Source: Ehretia macrophylla
Taxonomy: Eukaryota; Streptophyta; Magnoliopsida; Boraginales; Ehretiaceae
Length of the DNA: 64,000 nucleotides
NCBI GenBank assembly: GCA_037974665.1
Contig: CM075778.1
Location: 10,343,001-10,407,000, forward strand
Direction: 5' to 3'
A program made the translations under genes and the position numbers. Positions 36,517 to 46,596 of this stretch are shown here, in pieces. The notes beneath the pieces were generated by a model. That model did not search any database. It saw only the letters and a list, made by a program, of their open reading frames with translations, and was not told where the DNA came from. How positions within the stretch are numbered: the first letter of the stretch is position 1; each line of letters starts with the position of its first letter.

Positions 36517-39500
36517 ATGAGTGATTGGCTGGGGTTTTCTCTGACTCCACACCTGAGGATTCATGATGAAGGGTTTGGTAGAGAAGAACAAGCTGGTGGT
36601 GTTGGCGTCGTTGGTGGTGATGGTGATGAGAATAACGACAACAACAATAATGGAGGTGGTGCAGCAGCAGCAGCTGAAGAGGGTTGTTTCTCTATTCCTA
36701 TGTCGGTTATGCCTTTGCGCTCTGATGGTTCTTTGTGTGTTATGGACCCTTTCAGGCGCCCTACTGCTGCTGAAGGTATATGCATGTCTTACACTGTTTG
36801 ATATACACACACCACACACACACACATATATATACACATAAACATACTATGTTCAGTATTTTCTTTTGCTCTTTTCAATAGCTCTTAGTTATGTTATCAT
36901 GCATGTTCTTGAAATCTGCCATTTTTTAAAAACTTTTCTTTTGAAAATGATACTTGGGTCGTCATCTTCTATGTTTTGTGTCTATTTGAAATGATTTTGT
37001 TTTTAGTTTTTCATGTACCACAAGGACAGATTCAAATTTGATCTTCATGTGCTAAAATAAATTTCAAGAATCTTGTTTTCGTACTTCTTTCTTGTATTAT
37101 TGTATGTGATTTCAGTTCGCACTTAGAAACTTTAATTACAATAGATTGTTACCCGACTTATTCTTGTTGTTTGTAGACTGGAGGTATGAAAACACAATGG
37201 ATGCAAGTCCTAAGCTTGAAGATTTTCTGGGTGGTTGTTACACAGGCTCTCCTCCTAGTACTAATGAAGTAAAAGTTTACTGCCAACCTCAACAACAACA
37301 TGGTGAGATCAATGTTAACATACCACCATGCTTCAATAATGGTGATGATGATATTGAAAATGGAGGGCATCTAAGTGCACCTTCAATGTTTCAACCCTAC
37401 CATTATTATGGTCACCCACAAACTATGATACCTAATCTTCAGTGTTGTGATCCAAACCCTAGCCACACAAATAGCATGTACCATTTAGTGCCATTTGAGA
37501 CTTCTGCAACTTCTGTTTCTGGGTTGAAATCTTGGTTACGCCAGACTCCATTTCCGGGTGAGAAATCTTCGGCCGAAGATAATAATAATGGTGGTGGTAG
37601 CAGTAGTAATAACCACTTTCAAGCTCTTTCACTCACCATGAGCACAAGTTCTCAGCAAGGCCTATCTGTTGTTGCTCCACCTCAACAACTAGTTGCCGAT
37701 GGCAAAAAGCGAGCTGTGGCAAAATCATCTGCTGCTAAAGAACCTGTGCCTCGTAAATCAATTGATACTTTCGGTCAGAGAACTTCTCAATATCGCGGTG
37801 TTACGAGGTCAAAAATTAAAGAGTTATTTTATCTGAATTGATCTGCTTATAACGTTATGATTTTACAAGCAAGATTCAACGATTATGAATTCTCGATACA
37901 ATTATAATAAAATGACATAGACAGTTCACAAACATTAAATCTGTTTATAACGTCATGATGTTATAAGAAAATTCTTCCTGGTATTGTATGGAAACCTTTG
38001 CTTTAATACTTGTTAAATTCCTACCTTGATATGCGTGTATAATAAATGGAAATGATGAATGCATCAGGCATCGATGGACCGGAAGATATGAAGCTCATTT
38101 GTGGGATAATAGTTGCAGAAAAGAAGGGCAAACAAGGAAGGGAAGGCAAGGTGAGAAGATATCAGTAACAATAAAGTTAATTAATTAACATTCTTTTTGC
38201 GAAGTGATTTTAAAGGGAAAAATTGATTCCATGCGAAAAAAGAGAATATGCTAATCGGTTCTTTTCATGCAAATTCTTGGGGATCTTCTGCTTTTTTCAC
38301 CTAAATTCTCGAGTAGTCTACCTTGGTAAGTGACACTTTCTAAAGCAATCTCTATGTTCTTTGCAATTTTTTTCAGTTTTGACTTTGAGATTTTTTGGCT
38401 TAAGAAAAATTTAATGCACGTAACAACATTGGGTATTGTGCATTGTCTTTTTTTTTTTTGCATTCTTAGGTGGTTATGATACCGAAGAAAAAGCAGCTAG
38501 AGCTTATGATTTAGCTGCTTTAAAGTATTGGGGTCCAACTACTCATATTAATTTTCCTGTAAGATCCTAGGATACCACCGTACTTTTCTCTTTTGAATGA
38601 ATTATATGGATTTGGATAAGCTCGTAATTATATAGTTGCGTTATAACGTAGTTCTAACTACATTACCTCAGCTAAGCACTTATGAAAAAGAGCTTGAAGA
38701 GATGAAGAATATGACTAGGCAAGAATTTGTTGCGCATTTAAGAAGGTACATCCTCTTCTTGTCACAAATTTCACGGGATGAGATGCTCTAAAAAATATGA
38801 CATTATGGGGAAATTAATTAATTAATTTTTTTTGGTTGTAACAGGAAAAGCAGTGGATTCTCAAGAGGAGCCTCAATGTATAGAGGGGTGACAAGGTTGT
38901 GGCAGGAAACAAGCTTTTATGATAAAAGTCACTATTATTTACTGCTTTCTGCAGCCTTTGCAATTATCATCTTCAATTATGGGCATAGGCAAAACATTAT
39001 GTTGCATGTGAATATGATACAAGTGGTGCATGTATTTAGTAGTATGTTCTTTGAGACGCACCCATCATAACATTTTTCTTTCTTTCCTTTTATTTGCTTG
39101 GTTGGGCATTGGCAGGCATCATCAGCATGGAAGGTGGCAAGCGCGAATAGGAAGGGTTGCAGGCAACAAGGACTTGTACCTTGGTACCTTCAGTAAGTTC
39201 CGTTCCCTACTTGGAAAGGTTATTGATGATTACGCTAAGTTAAAGTGCAATCGAACTTGTGAAAGTCTTTCCCTACTTGGGAAGGTTATTAATGATTACG
39301 CACGCTCATTATTGTTTCTACATTGGTGGTAACTATAATAAAGATGGAAGCTGGGATATAGTACTGCCTTGAAAGTTCTACCAATATAACGACTCGAATT
39401 GATCTTTTGGACCTTGTTGTGAACTTTAGCACAAGTATTTATCCCTTGATTAAGTTGCTAAGTAAGTATATTAGCCATGACTTCTGTACCAGCCGCTAGT

Positions 39501-40351
39501 TTGATTGTTGACATTCCTATAGAGAATCAATAGTGTTTGTGGTTAATACTCAAAAAAAAAGCTATAGTATATAGAAATTATGGTATGACATATCACTAGG
39601 CTTTGATTTTGCCAACATACTAGTGCTTCATACTTGCATGGTTTGGACAATTAATTTAAATTGCTCCATCATTTGCCTGTGCATCATGTATAAGTGCATA
39701 CATATATGCTGCACGATGCATTTTGGATCGAGGTTATGATAAAATTATACTTACTTTTCAGGCACACAAGAAGAAGCTGCAGAAGCCTATGATATAGCTG
39801 CAATAAAGTTCCGAGGGACAAGTGCGGTGACCAACTTCGATATAAGTAGGTACGACGTGAAGAGGATATGCTCAAGCTCGACCCTCATAGGCGGAGACCT
39901 CGCCAAGCGTTCACCAAAAGACTCTGGGGGACAATCTGCCCTTGAGGATTACAATTCTTGCGCATCATCAGCTTCATCTCAACAACCTCTTCTTGCCATA
40001 ACAAATGGTGAGCCCTGTGACGCACAATTGCCTGACATGGTGTGGAGTGGCAACTCTATTGAGCACGATCAAAAGCAAAGCGCAAATCGCAGTAACAATT
40101 TGCCATTCGGAGGCTCAGGCAGCAAGAACTCCTCTAGCTCCCAGAGCCCGAAAGTTTCAACCTCATCTTTGCCCGGAATGAGCGGTGAATTCGGCGTTGG
40201 AGGAGATTATCCACAAGGGTACTTTCCATTGCAGGGTTCCAAGTATGATCAGGACGGCAGCAACAACGGAAACGATCACGCAAATACAAATAGGATAGCG
40301 AACATGGGTCTAGTTCATCAGGTCCCGCTCTTTGCTTTGTGGAACCAGTGA
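36517..40351 (+). CDS. AIL1: AINTEGUMENTA-like AP2 transcription factor, AIL1 type
   Basis: Nuclear DNA-binding protein with two AP2 domains, of the ANT/PLETHORA group that sustains cell division in meristems and young organs. Exons: 36517-36775, 37177-37807, 38068-38150, 38317-38325, 38470-38558, 38672-38745, 38845-38895, 39116-39192, 39762-40351. All phases join, giving 620 residues. WLGFSLTP (4-11) and PKLEDFLG (98-105) are ANT-group motifs. [15 protein letters not shown] (65-79) recalls ANT. AP2-R1 (about 292-357) begins [20 protein letters not shown] and has the ANT-type insertion [18 protein letters not shown]. The linker is [22 protein letters not shown]2-R2 (394-450) has [31 protein letters not shown] after R2 and DWRYEN and SGLKSWL before R1 match Arabidopsis AIL1. 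The C-terminus is [12 protein letters not shown]1 versus a second ANT copy is the only doubt. Confidence 0.93.
38317..38325 (+). other. 9-nt microexon of AIL1 (encodes V-Y-L)
   Basis: TCTACCTTG between GAGTAG (acceptor) and GTAAG (donor) supplies the Val-Tyr-Leu of GRQVYLGGYD, which is otherwise missing between exons 3 and 5. Phases 1 on both sides fit. A 9-nt exon at this place is a known trait of ANT-group AP2 genes. Confidence 0.95.
39203..39304. repeat. 66-bp tandem duplication in AIL1 intron 8
   Basis: TTCCCTACTTGG.AAGGTTAT and GATGATTACGC at 39203 recur from 39269 (second copy partial), starting 11 bp after the exon 8 donor. Confidence 0.8.
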
Positions 40352-40589
40352 AGGTTTTGGCAAAAATAGGACTCTTCAGATTTACTAGCAAGGCATGTTT
40401 TCTAGAATAGTAAGTTTTTTCACATGGAAGTAAAGGGATATGGTGGTTTGATATAAAACCTAAATTCACCCATTTTGCTATGGTTCGACTGATCAAATAG
40501 ACAAGAAAAGAAATGGTTTTGGCGGTTTCAGTTATAGATCTTATGTGATTTTGTTCGAGTTAATGAAACCATATTACAAAGCTGCCACT

Positions 40590-40658
40590 AGTCATTTGGT
40601 CTAGTTGTATGATTCTTGTTTAGAAGCGAAAGGTCTCGAGATAAGTCTCTTTTGACCC
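40590..40658 (+). pseudogene. tRNA-Pro-like pseudogene or SINE head
   Basis: AGTCATTTGGTCTAGTTGTA, then TGATTCTTG and AGGTCTCGAGA, ending TTTTGACCC. This follows the plant tRNA-Pro layout almost end to end over 69 nt, but with mismatches in the anticodon arm and acceptor stem. No usable anticodon loop is evident. Confidence 0.6.
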
Positions 40659-41162
40659 CGTCAGCCCTCCACCTCGCTCCCCTTCGTACACACACACACA
40701 TATATATATATACACGCACATATATACATAAATATATTTCTTTTTTTCTCCGTCTGGAATGTATATTTCTTTTTTTCTTTTGGTTTGATGTGGGGTGTGT
40801 ATATGGGAGGGGACATGTATGGTTAGTGTAACAAACCACAAAAAAAAAGTATTTGGTAATTTTTATATTACATGAGATGAGATATTATGTAGTTACAAAA
40901 AATCACAGGAGTTCTTATAATTCACCCTTATTAGAATATAATGAAACTTGAAATATAAATAGCAGAAATTTTGTAGGCTTACATATAGAATAGTAGATGA
41001 TGCTTGAGGCACATTTAAAACGCTTTTTTAGATGATAAGCAATGTCTATAACAATAAAATTTTCCGTTAAGAGACAACAAATCTCATATTGATTTCAATA
41101 TTGCATGCTAAAAGAGAGAAGATTCAGATTTTTTTTTTGTTTTTGTTTTTTGTCTTAAACCT

Positions 41163-41240
41163 ATGAAAAATCTCTTTTTATAGTTGCTATAAATACACAA
41201 AATGAAAAATCTCTTTTTATAGTTGCTATAAATACACAAA
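41163..41240. repeat. 39-bp perfect tandem duplication
   Basis: ATGAAAAATCTCTTTTTATA then GTTGCTATAAATACACAAA, twice in a row with no differences seen. Confidence 0.93.
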
Positions 41241-41486
41241 ATAAAGAGATATTTTATTGCATGAATGGGTGTGTCTACATTGAAGATACATGTTTTTTTG
41301 ATGAAAAAGTATTGCTGAGATATTATTAAATGATGACCGAACATACATTTCTCTTTATAAGGGTATCCTCAATAGTGTTTTTATTTTGAGTTTCTATACA
41401 CCATTTTAGAGATCAAGATAAATTTTAGAGACTTATTTAGAGATCAAGATAACAAAACTATTTTAGAGACCCACCTATAGAAATCC

Positions 41487-41682
41487 TGCAGATGTGAACG
41501 ACGATTATTTGAAAATTGCAGAGACCACATCTTTGGAGGCGATAATGAAATTCTGTCGTGCTGTCAACGTAATGTATGGAGACGAGTATCTTTGTCGACC
41601 TAACAATGCAGACATATTTAGGCTACTTAGAAAAGCCGATCAACGGGGGTTTCCTGGAATATTAGGAAGCGCAGACTGTTGA
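41487..41682 (+). pseudogene. Harbinger (DDE_Tnp_4) transposase fragment
   Basis: DVNDDYLKIAETTSLEAIMK, then FCRAVNVMYGDEYLCRPNNA and DIFRLLRKADQRGFPGILGS, ending ADC, stop. Plant PIF-type nucleases carry GDEYLRxP..D..RLL..GE.RGFPGMLGSIDC followed by MHWEWKNCP. Here the frame stops right after the catalytic-box Asp-Cys, and the downstream MHW..NCP segment is absent. Only about 65 residues remain. Confidence 0.85.
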
Positions 41683-41779
41683 TAAGAATGCAAAATGTCA
41701 TATTTTTCTCTCTTAATGTTTAATCTTTTACACTTATTTGATACCTAAATACACTAATTATTCTTATATTTTGATTTAG

Positions 41780-41938
41780 GATACAAATGGAGGTGTTAGG
41801 AGCAAAACGAAGCTAAATCGCGCAACTCTGGATAGTTTCGATACTGCTTCATTTTTTGGGCATAACTCTCTCATCAGAGCTCCAATTGAGAAGATTCAAG
41901 ATGCTGTGGAAAGCCAAGAAGAAGATCTACAACTTTAA
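41780..41938 (+). pseudogene. Exon-like passenger of unknown origin in the Harbinger element
   Basis: After a T-rich stretch and TTTAG acceptor, 52 codons run open to a TAA: DTNGGVRSKTKLNRATLDSF, DTASFFGHNSLIRAPIEKIQ, DAVESQEEDLQL. The amino-acid composition looks like real protein, not chance AT-rich reading. I do not recognise the family. It is not part of Harbinger nucleases I know. It may be the last exon of a captured host gene, or of the element's own second gene. Confidence 0.5.
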
Positions 41939-44493
41939 TGTTTTTAGTTTTGAGAGATACTGGCTGCATCAAGGTCGAAATTGGGTGTAAAGTTGCTGCA
42001 CCTATGCTATTTAACATTCTGGAATGTTCCTTATCTAAAAGCTTCTAGTATTGGTGCACGAAATCAAGAAAACTGTGAGATTGCTAATTAGTTTTCATTG
42101 TTCAATTTATGCTTTAAGTATTGAATGTTCTTCTGTGTTATTTACATGATTCTTTCGTTTAATTGGTAGGGTGGCCAACTAGTTTATTATTCGTTATAAT
42201 CTATTGCTAAGTTAGATATCAAATTCGTAATTGTTTGATCCCTCTAACTTGCGAACCGACTAGGATTTAATGATTTGTTGCGTCAGATATTATTAGATCT
42301 TAGGAATAACGTTCAACTAAATTAAATGCAACCGATTGTACTTGTGTTGTTTAACTTCATCGATCTCTCTAATTCTTAAGGCTGCTACTAGATTAAACCT
42401 TTAGCGTTTGTCTTTGGTTGTCTAGTGGTTAGGGTTAATTAGGACGCGTGTATTTTGATTAACTATGACTAAGGAGAGATAGGAAAATAATTCAAACGAT
42501 GAATATTTAAAGTTTGAATTGATATATACTTGCATCAATGATCAGTTACAAGATTCCGATGGTAGATGTTGATTTAGACCAAGGTTTGTTCTTTTGATTA
42601 ATTTCAACATTTTAATTTGAATTGCATTTTAGTTATCTTTTTTTTTTTTTTTATGTTAAACTTAAACCTCTCCCAACCTTGTTCATGTAGCATACTTTCT
42701 GCGGAAAGGATCCTTGCTCGAACTACTACATTTATCTTTAGGAGTATAGGTTTTATTTTTGGTTACCTGCGACAGCACACCAAATTTTTGTAGAATTCGA
42801 TTTCACATTGTTCCTGATGTTTGGTTTATCCCGATGAGAGGATCTTCATTAATCGTAATGTAAGCCTGGCATAAAGTCTTATTTTCTTCATGAGTGAAAT
42901 CGCAACCCCTCGAACTTCTGTCGGTATATTCCATAGCTGCTAAAAAGGAAAAAAAGATAGTTAGGTAGATGTATAATCAATTTTAATGATTACATAGTTG
43001 AATGAAAAAAACTAATTAAAAATCCCTAATTCGAAAAATCCTAATTGAAAACCCTAATTAAAAAAACTCTAATTAAAAAAAAAAATCGTAATTTACAACT
43101 AAAAAAACCCTATAATTACAACTAAAAAAAACCTATAATTTACAACTATATTAAAAAAAACTACAACTATAAAAAATAAAAAACCTATAATTACAACTAA
43201 CAAAAACCCTAAATATAAAAACTCCCACCCCTTCACAAATCAACAACATATCAAACCCCCTTACCCCCCACCGCCGTTGCACTCCCCCTTCCCTCCTTCC
43301 CCCACGCCGCTGGCAATTCACTGAAATTTCATCTTTGTGGTACTGCATGGTTCTACTCTGCAAGAACTCTGAATCATTCTCTTGAAATTTATCATCTTCA
43401 TCATAAATGATCCACTTGCTTCGAAATGAACTTCCCTTTCCCCTCTGCCCACGCCGTTGTACTTTCCTTTCTCCCCTCCCCCCTCCCCCCGGGCGTGGCA
43501 ATCCCCCACCACCACACCACTACAACCTTAACCACCACCACCAACAACCTGTTATTTTTTATTTTTTTTAAAATAAAAAGTTGAATACCTTTTTTTTATT
43601 TTTTGTGATGTTTTTTTCTTGAAGGTGGTGGTGTTGGATACTTGTGCTTGCATATATAGAGTATCCAACAACACCGTCCACCAACAGATCTTTTTTTTTT
43701 TACATTTGCTTTTTGCCAATGGCTCTTTTTTTTTTTTTTTTTTTACGGTTGTAGCTTTGAAATATTCTTTTGCTTTTGGGTTTTTTCTCGTGTATTTTTT
43801 GTTGATATTTTTTTTAAGGGTTTCAGATCTAAAGCCTTCTTTTTATTTTTTAAGCCGATTCGACTGTTGTTTTTTTGTTGAATTTTTTTTTTAACGGTTT
43901 CAAATCTAACAAATCAAATCTGAAGCCCTCTTTTTTTTTTACCCGTTCCGACCATTGAAATTTTTTTGTTGATTTTTTTTTTTAGTGTTCCTGAAATATT
44001 TTTTTTTTTTTGGATCCGAAATTTAAGTTATTTTTGTTGAATTTTTATTTTTTAGGGTATGTCAGATCTGATGATTCTTATTTTTTTCAACATTTTTGTC
44101 CTTTTCTATAGTTTTGTTGAAGAAAATAGAGACTAGGTGCTATTTTGGCTCTCCAAAACTTGAGTGATGTTATGATTTTACCAAAAAGTATGAAATTCAG
44201 ATTTAGAGACCCCTATTGGTGTTGGTTTTTTATTAATAGAGTCTCTAAAAATAACAATGATTGCCTTTTAGAGACTTCATTGAGAATGCCCTAAATAAGT
44301 ATCTCGACACAACTTTTAAGAACAAAAATAATTTTTCAAAATATCTCCTATAAATTACAACCTTTCTAACATAATTTTCTTTTTGGTTAAGAAATAAATA
44401 AAATAAACTCTTTTTTAAAAATTTAAACTTTTTGATAAAGTAGTCGTTGAAAATGATATTTGAACCAAGTTACCATGATGTGATGGTCATAGG

Positions 44494-45579
44494 TAGAGGT
44501 GACATTTGGGCTGGGCTGACACAGGCCCAATTCAGCCCAGCACACGAAAATTCGGGTCCAACACAGCTCGAATGAAAGTGGGTTCGACTCAACTCAACTC
44601 ATCACATATAGGTGGGCCGAGTTGGGTCATATATTTTTTGACCCAGCCCATTTGTGCCCAAGTCTAGCCCAGCTCAGCCTAGCCCAGCTCGAGCCCAACT
44701 CAGGCTCAATTCGAGCCTAGATAAAACCCATCTTGAGATTATAATTTATACATGTAATTTTTTTTATAAATAGTTAGTGTATTCAACTTCATTTTTCTAC
44801 AAAACTATATATTTATTTTACTACCTATTGTCTCTTTATTTTACTACAAGAGAATACACAATATCTATGGCTATGGAGGAAGAAAATCTTTCACAACGAT
44901 TATGTTCAAATGTTTGGAATCATTTTGCTTACTTTGAAGAACATGGGTATGTAATTTGTAATTATTATAAACGTAAATATATATTTCGTCGTTAATTTGG
45001 AACTGAAACGCTTGTAAGATATCTTATATCTCAACACTCAAATGTTCTAAACTATTTTAATCCTCAACCACCGCCACCACCACCACCAACAGGCCCAGCA
45101 CCTGCACAAGGAACATAATAAAATAGAGAACTTCACCAACTTTCTTCAAGTATTTATATAATATTCTTTTTTTTATGTTTATTAGTAATGTATCCGTGTC
45201 TCGTGAACTTGTGGTTTGTTAAGTAATATTTGATCATTTATATTAATATTATCAATCAACTTATGTCTTGTTAATTGTTAAATTAACTTTTTCGTAAAAA
45301 AATATTAAGCTTCAGCTTTTTTCGTTATTAATCCAATTATTAAAATTTAGAACACACTAATAAAAAAATAAAAAGATGGGTTGGCCCAGCCCAGCTCAGC
45401 CCAGTTCGCGACTCGTAGTAGCGGGCTCGTGGACTTGAGCTGGGTCCTATATTTCAAGAATTGAGCCCAGCCCAGCTCAGCCCACTAAACATATATACCG
45501 AGCCAGACTCATTTTTCTTAACCCACGATTTGACCGAACCGTGTTGAACTGTGCCGAGTTGACCTATTTGCCAGCTCTA
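44494..45579 (+). mobile_element. Defective hAT element with GCCCA-rich subterminal repeats
   Basis: Ends TAGAGGTGACATTTGGG and, reverse-complemented, TAGAGCTGGCAAATAGG, the usual plant hAT tip. Flanks GTCATAGG (44486-44493) and GTCATAGA (45580-45587) are an 8-bp target duplication with one change. Both arms are packed with CAGCCCAGC/GCCCAGCTC motifs in opposite orientations. The centre keeps a BED-finger trace (see 44777). Confidence 0.9.
44777..44995 (+). pseudogene. BED zinc-finger remnant of hAT transposase
   Basis: EENLSQRLCSNVWNHFAYFE, then EHGYVICNYYKRKY, resembles the S-x-VW-x-HF....C-x-x-C-x-x-x-Y start of plant hAT transposases. The first Cys of the C-x-x-C pair survives and the second position is Tyr. 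A stop follows soon, then a proline-rich tract and no catalytic domain. Confidence 0.65.
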
Positions 45580-45587
45580 GTCATAGA

Positions 45588-46215
45588 TTCCAATTTCATT
45601 GTTGTCCATAATATATCTATGTCCAAGGTCATAATATCATCTTATGTGAGGGGGCATTTTTTATTAATGAGTGAATGAAATAATAAATTGCTATATAGCA
45701 TCTTAAACTTTTAAATAATCTTGAAAATTTAATAGATTTATACATTAACAACTACAAATTATTGTACAAGTCATGGTAGATTTATTTATTCTAGAGATTG
45801 TAGGAGCTACAACCGTGATGATCTCAGAAAATACTTAAAATAATTTGACTAAATCTTTTCCACAGTTTCAAGATTGATTTTACTTTCATATTCTAGCCAG
45901 ATGATATATGAGATGATGCTTATTCTGATATCTTCAATTTGATTCTTCTCGACGCAAAAAAAAAAAATGATTCATTTCTTTGTGACATCCAAGATGTTAG
46001 CCGTGACCCGTGTTTACTTGAGCATTATTATATACTATTTTACTTTTATTATTAATTTATTACTTTTTAGAATGTTCAATTAATATTTTAAAACAAAAAA
46101 CTTTTTTATTTCTCTTTTCTTTTAATACACCAACTAGGCGTTGTCTATATAAAAATAGTAAATTAGTGACAAAAATAAGGTGATATCTAACATTACTATT
46201 CATGCAGTAGTAGGC
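45588..46215. other. AT-rich intergenic DNA
   Basis: Nothing supported. Confidence 0.5.
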
Positions 46216-46224
46216 CTATAATAA

Positions 46225-46587
46225 GGGAAATTTGTACAAATAGTCTTTATTATTATTTCTCAAAATTTTAAATTTATCCCTATTATTCAAAATTAGTTAA
46301 ATTAGTCTCTCTTATTTTTTTAAAAAGATTATATTTATTTGTATTATTTAAAATTAACCAATTTAGTCCTTGTTGTTTAAAAAAAAATCAATTTAACCAA
46401 TTCAAATAAGGATTAAATTAAATTTTTTTATAGAAAATAATAGGAACTGAACTGTTTAATTTTGAATAATAGAGATGAATTTAAAATATTTAAAAAATAA
46501 TAAAGATTAATTGCCTAATTTTTAATAATATAGCTGAATTTAAAATTCTAAAAAATAATAATAAAGACTATTTGTACAAATTTCCCC
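46225..46587. mobile_element. Mutator-type MITE, 363 bp
   Basis: Inverted ends share GGGAAATTTGTACAAATAGT then CTTTATTATTATTT (about 34 bp nearly perfect). They are flanked by CTATAATAA at 46216-46224 and 46588-46596, a perfect 9-bp duplication as Mutator-type elements make. AT-rich, non-coding. Confidence 0.88.
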
Positions 46588-46596
46588 CTATAATAA

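Larger units (their letters stand above)
40352..41357. other. AIL1 3' flank
   Basis: Presumed 3' UTR, then AT-rich DNA with CA/TA simple repeats (40688-40735) and a 39-bp tandem repeat (41163). No further gene supported. Confidence 0.5.
41361..44291 (+). mobile_element. PIF/Harbinger element, 2.9 kb, defective
   Basis: Ends GGGTATCCTCAATAGTG (left) and, reverse-complemented, GGGCATTCTCAATGAAG (right), flanked by TAA (41358-41360, 44292-44294), the PIF/Harbinger 3-bp duplication. Inside are a transposase fragment (41487-41682), an exon-like piece (41780-41938), non-coding DNA, degenerate CCCTAATT/CCCTATAATTACAACTAA repeats (43018-43230), a GC-rich block (43255-43530) and many poly-T runs (43560-44060). 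It cannot move alone because most of the transposase is missing. Confidence 0.85.

Noticed and set aside
36448-36841. ORFs overlapping AIL1 exon 1 in other frames
   Set aside because: The AIL1 frame has conserved motifs and correct splice phases; the others do not.
43018-43230. CCCTAATT-type repeats resembling plant telomere repeats
   Set aside because: Unit length and sequence vary (CCCTAATTAAAAAA, CCCTATAATTACAACTAA), and the exact 7-bp telomere unit never repeats in tandem.
43151-43515. Minus-strand Gly/Arg-rich ORFs in the Harbinger element
   Set aside because: Mostly GGGG/CCCC and CCCTAA-like repeat sequence; the short FRSKWIIYDEDDKF part is not enough for a call.
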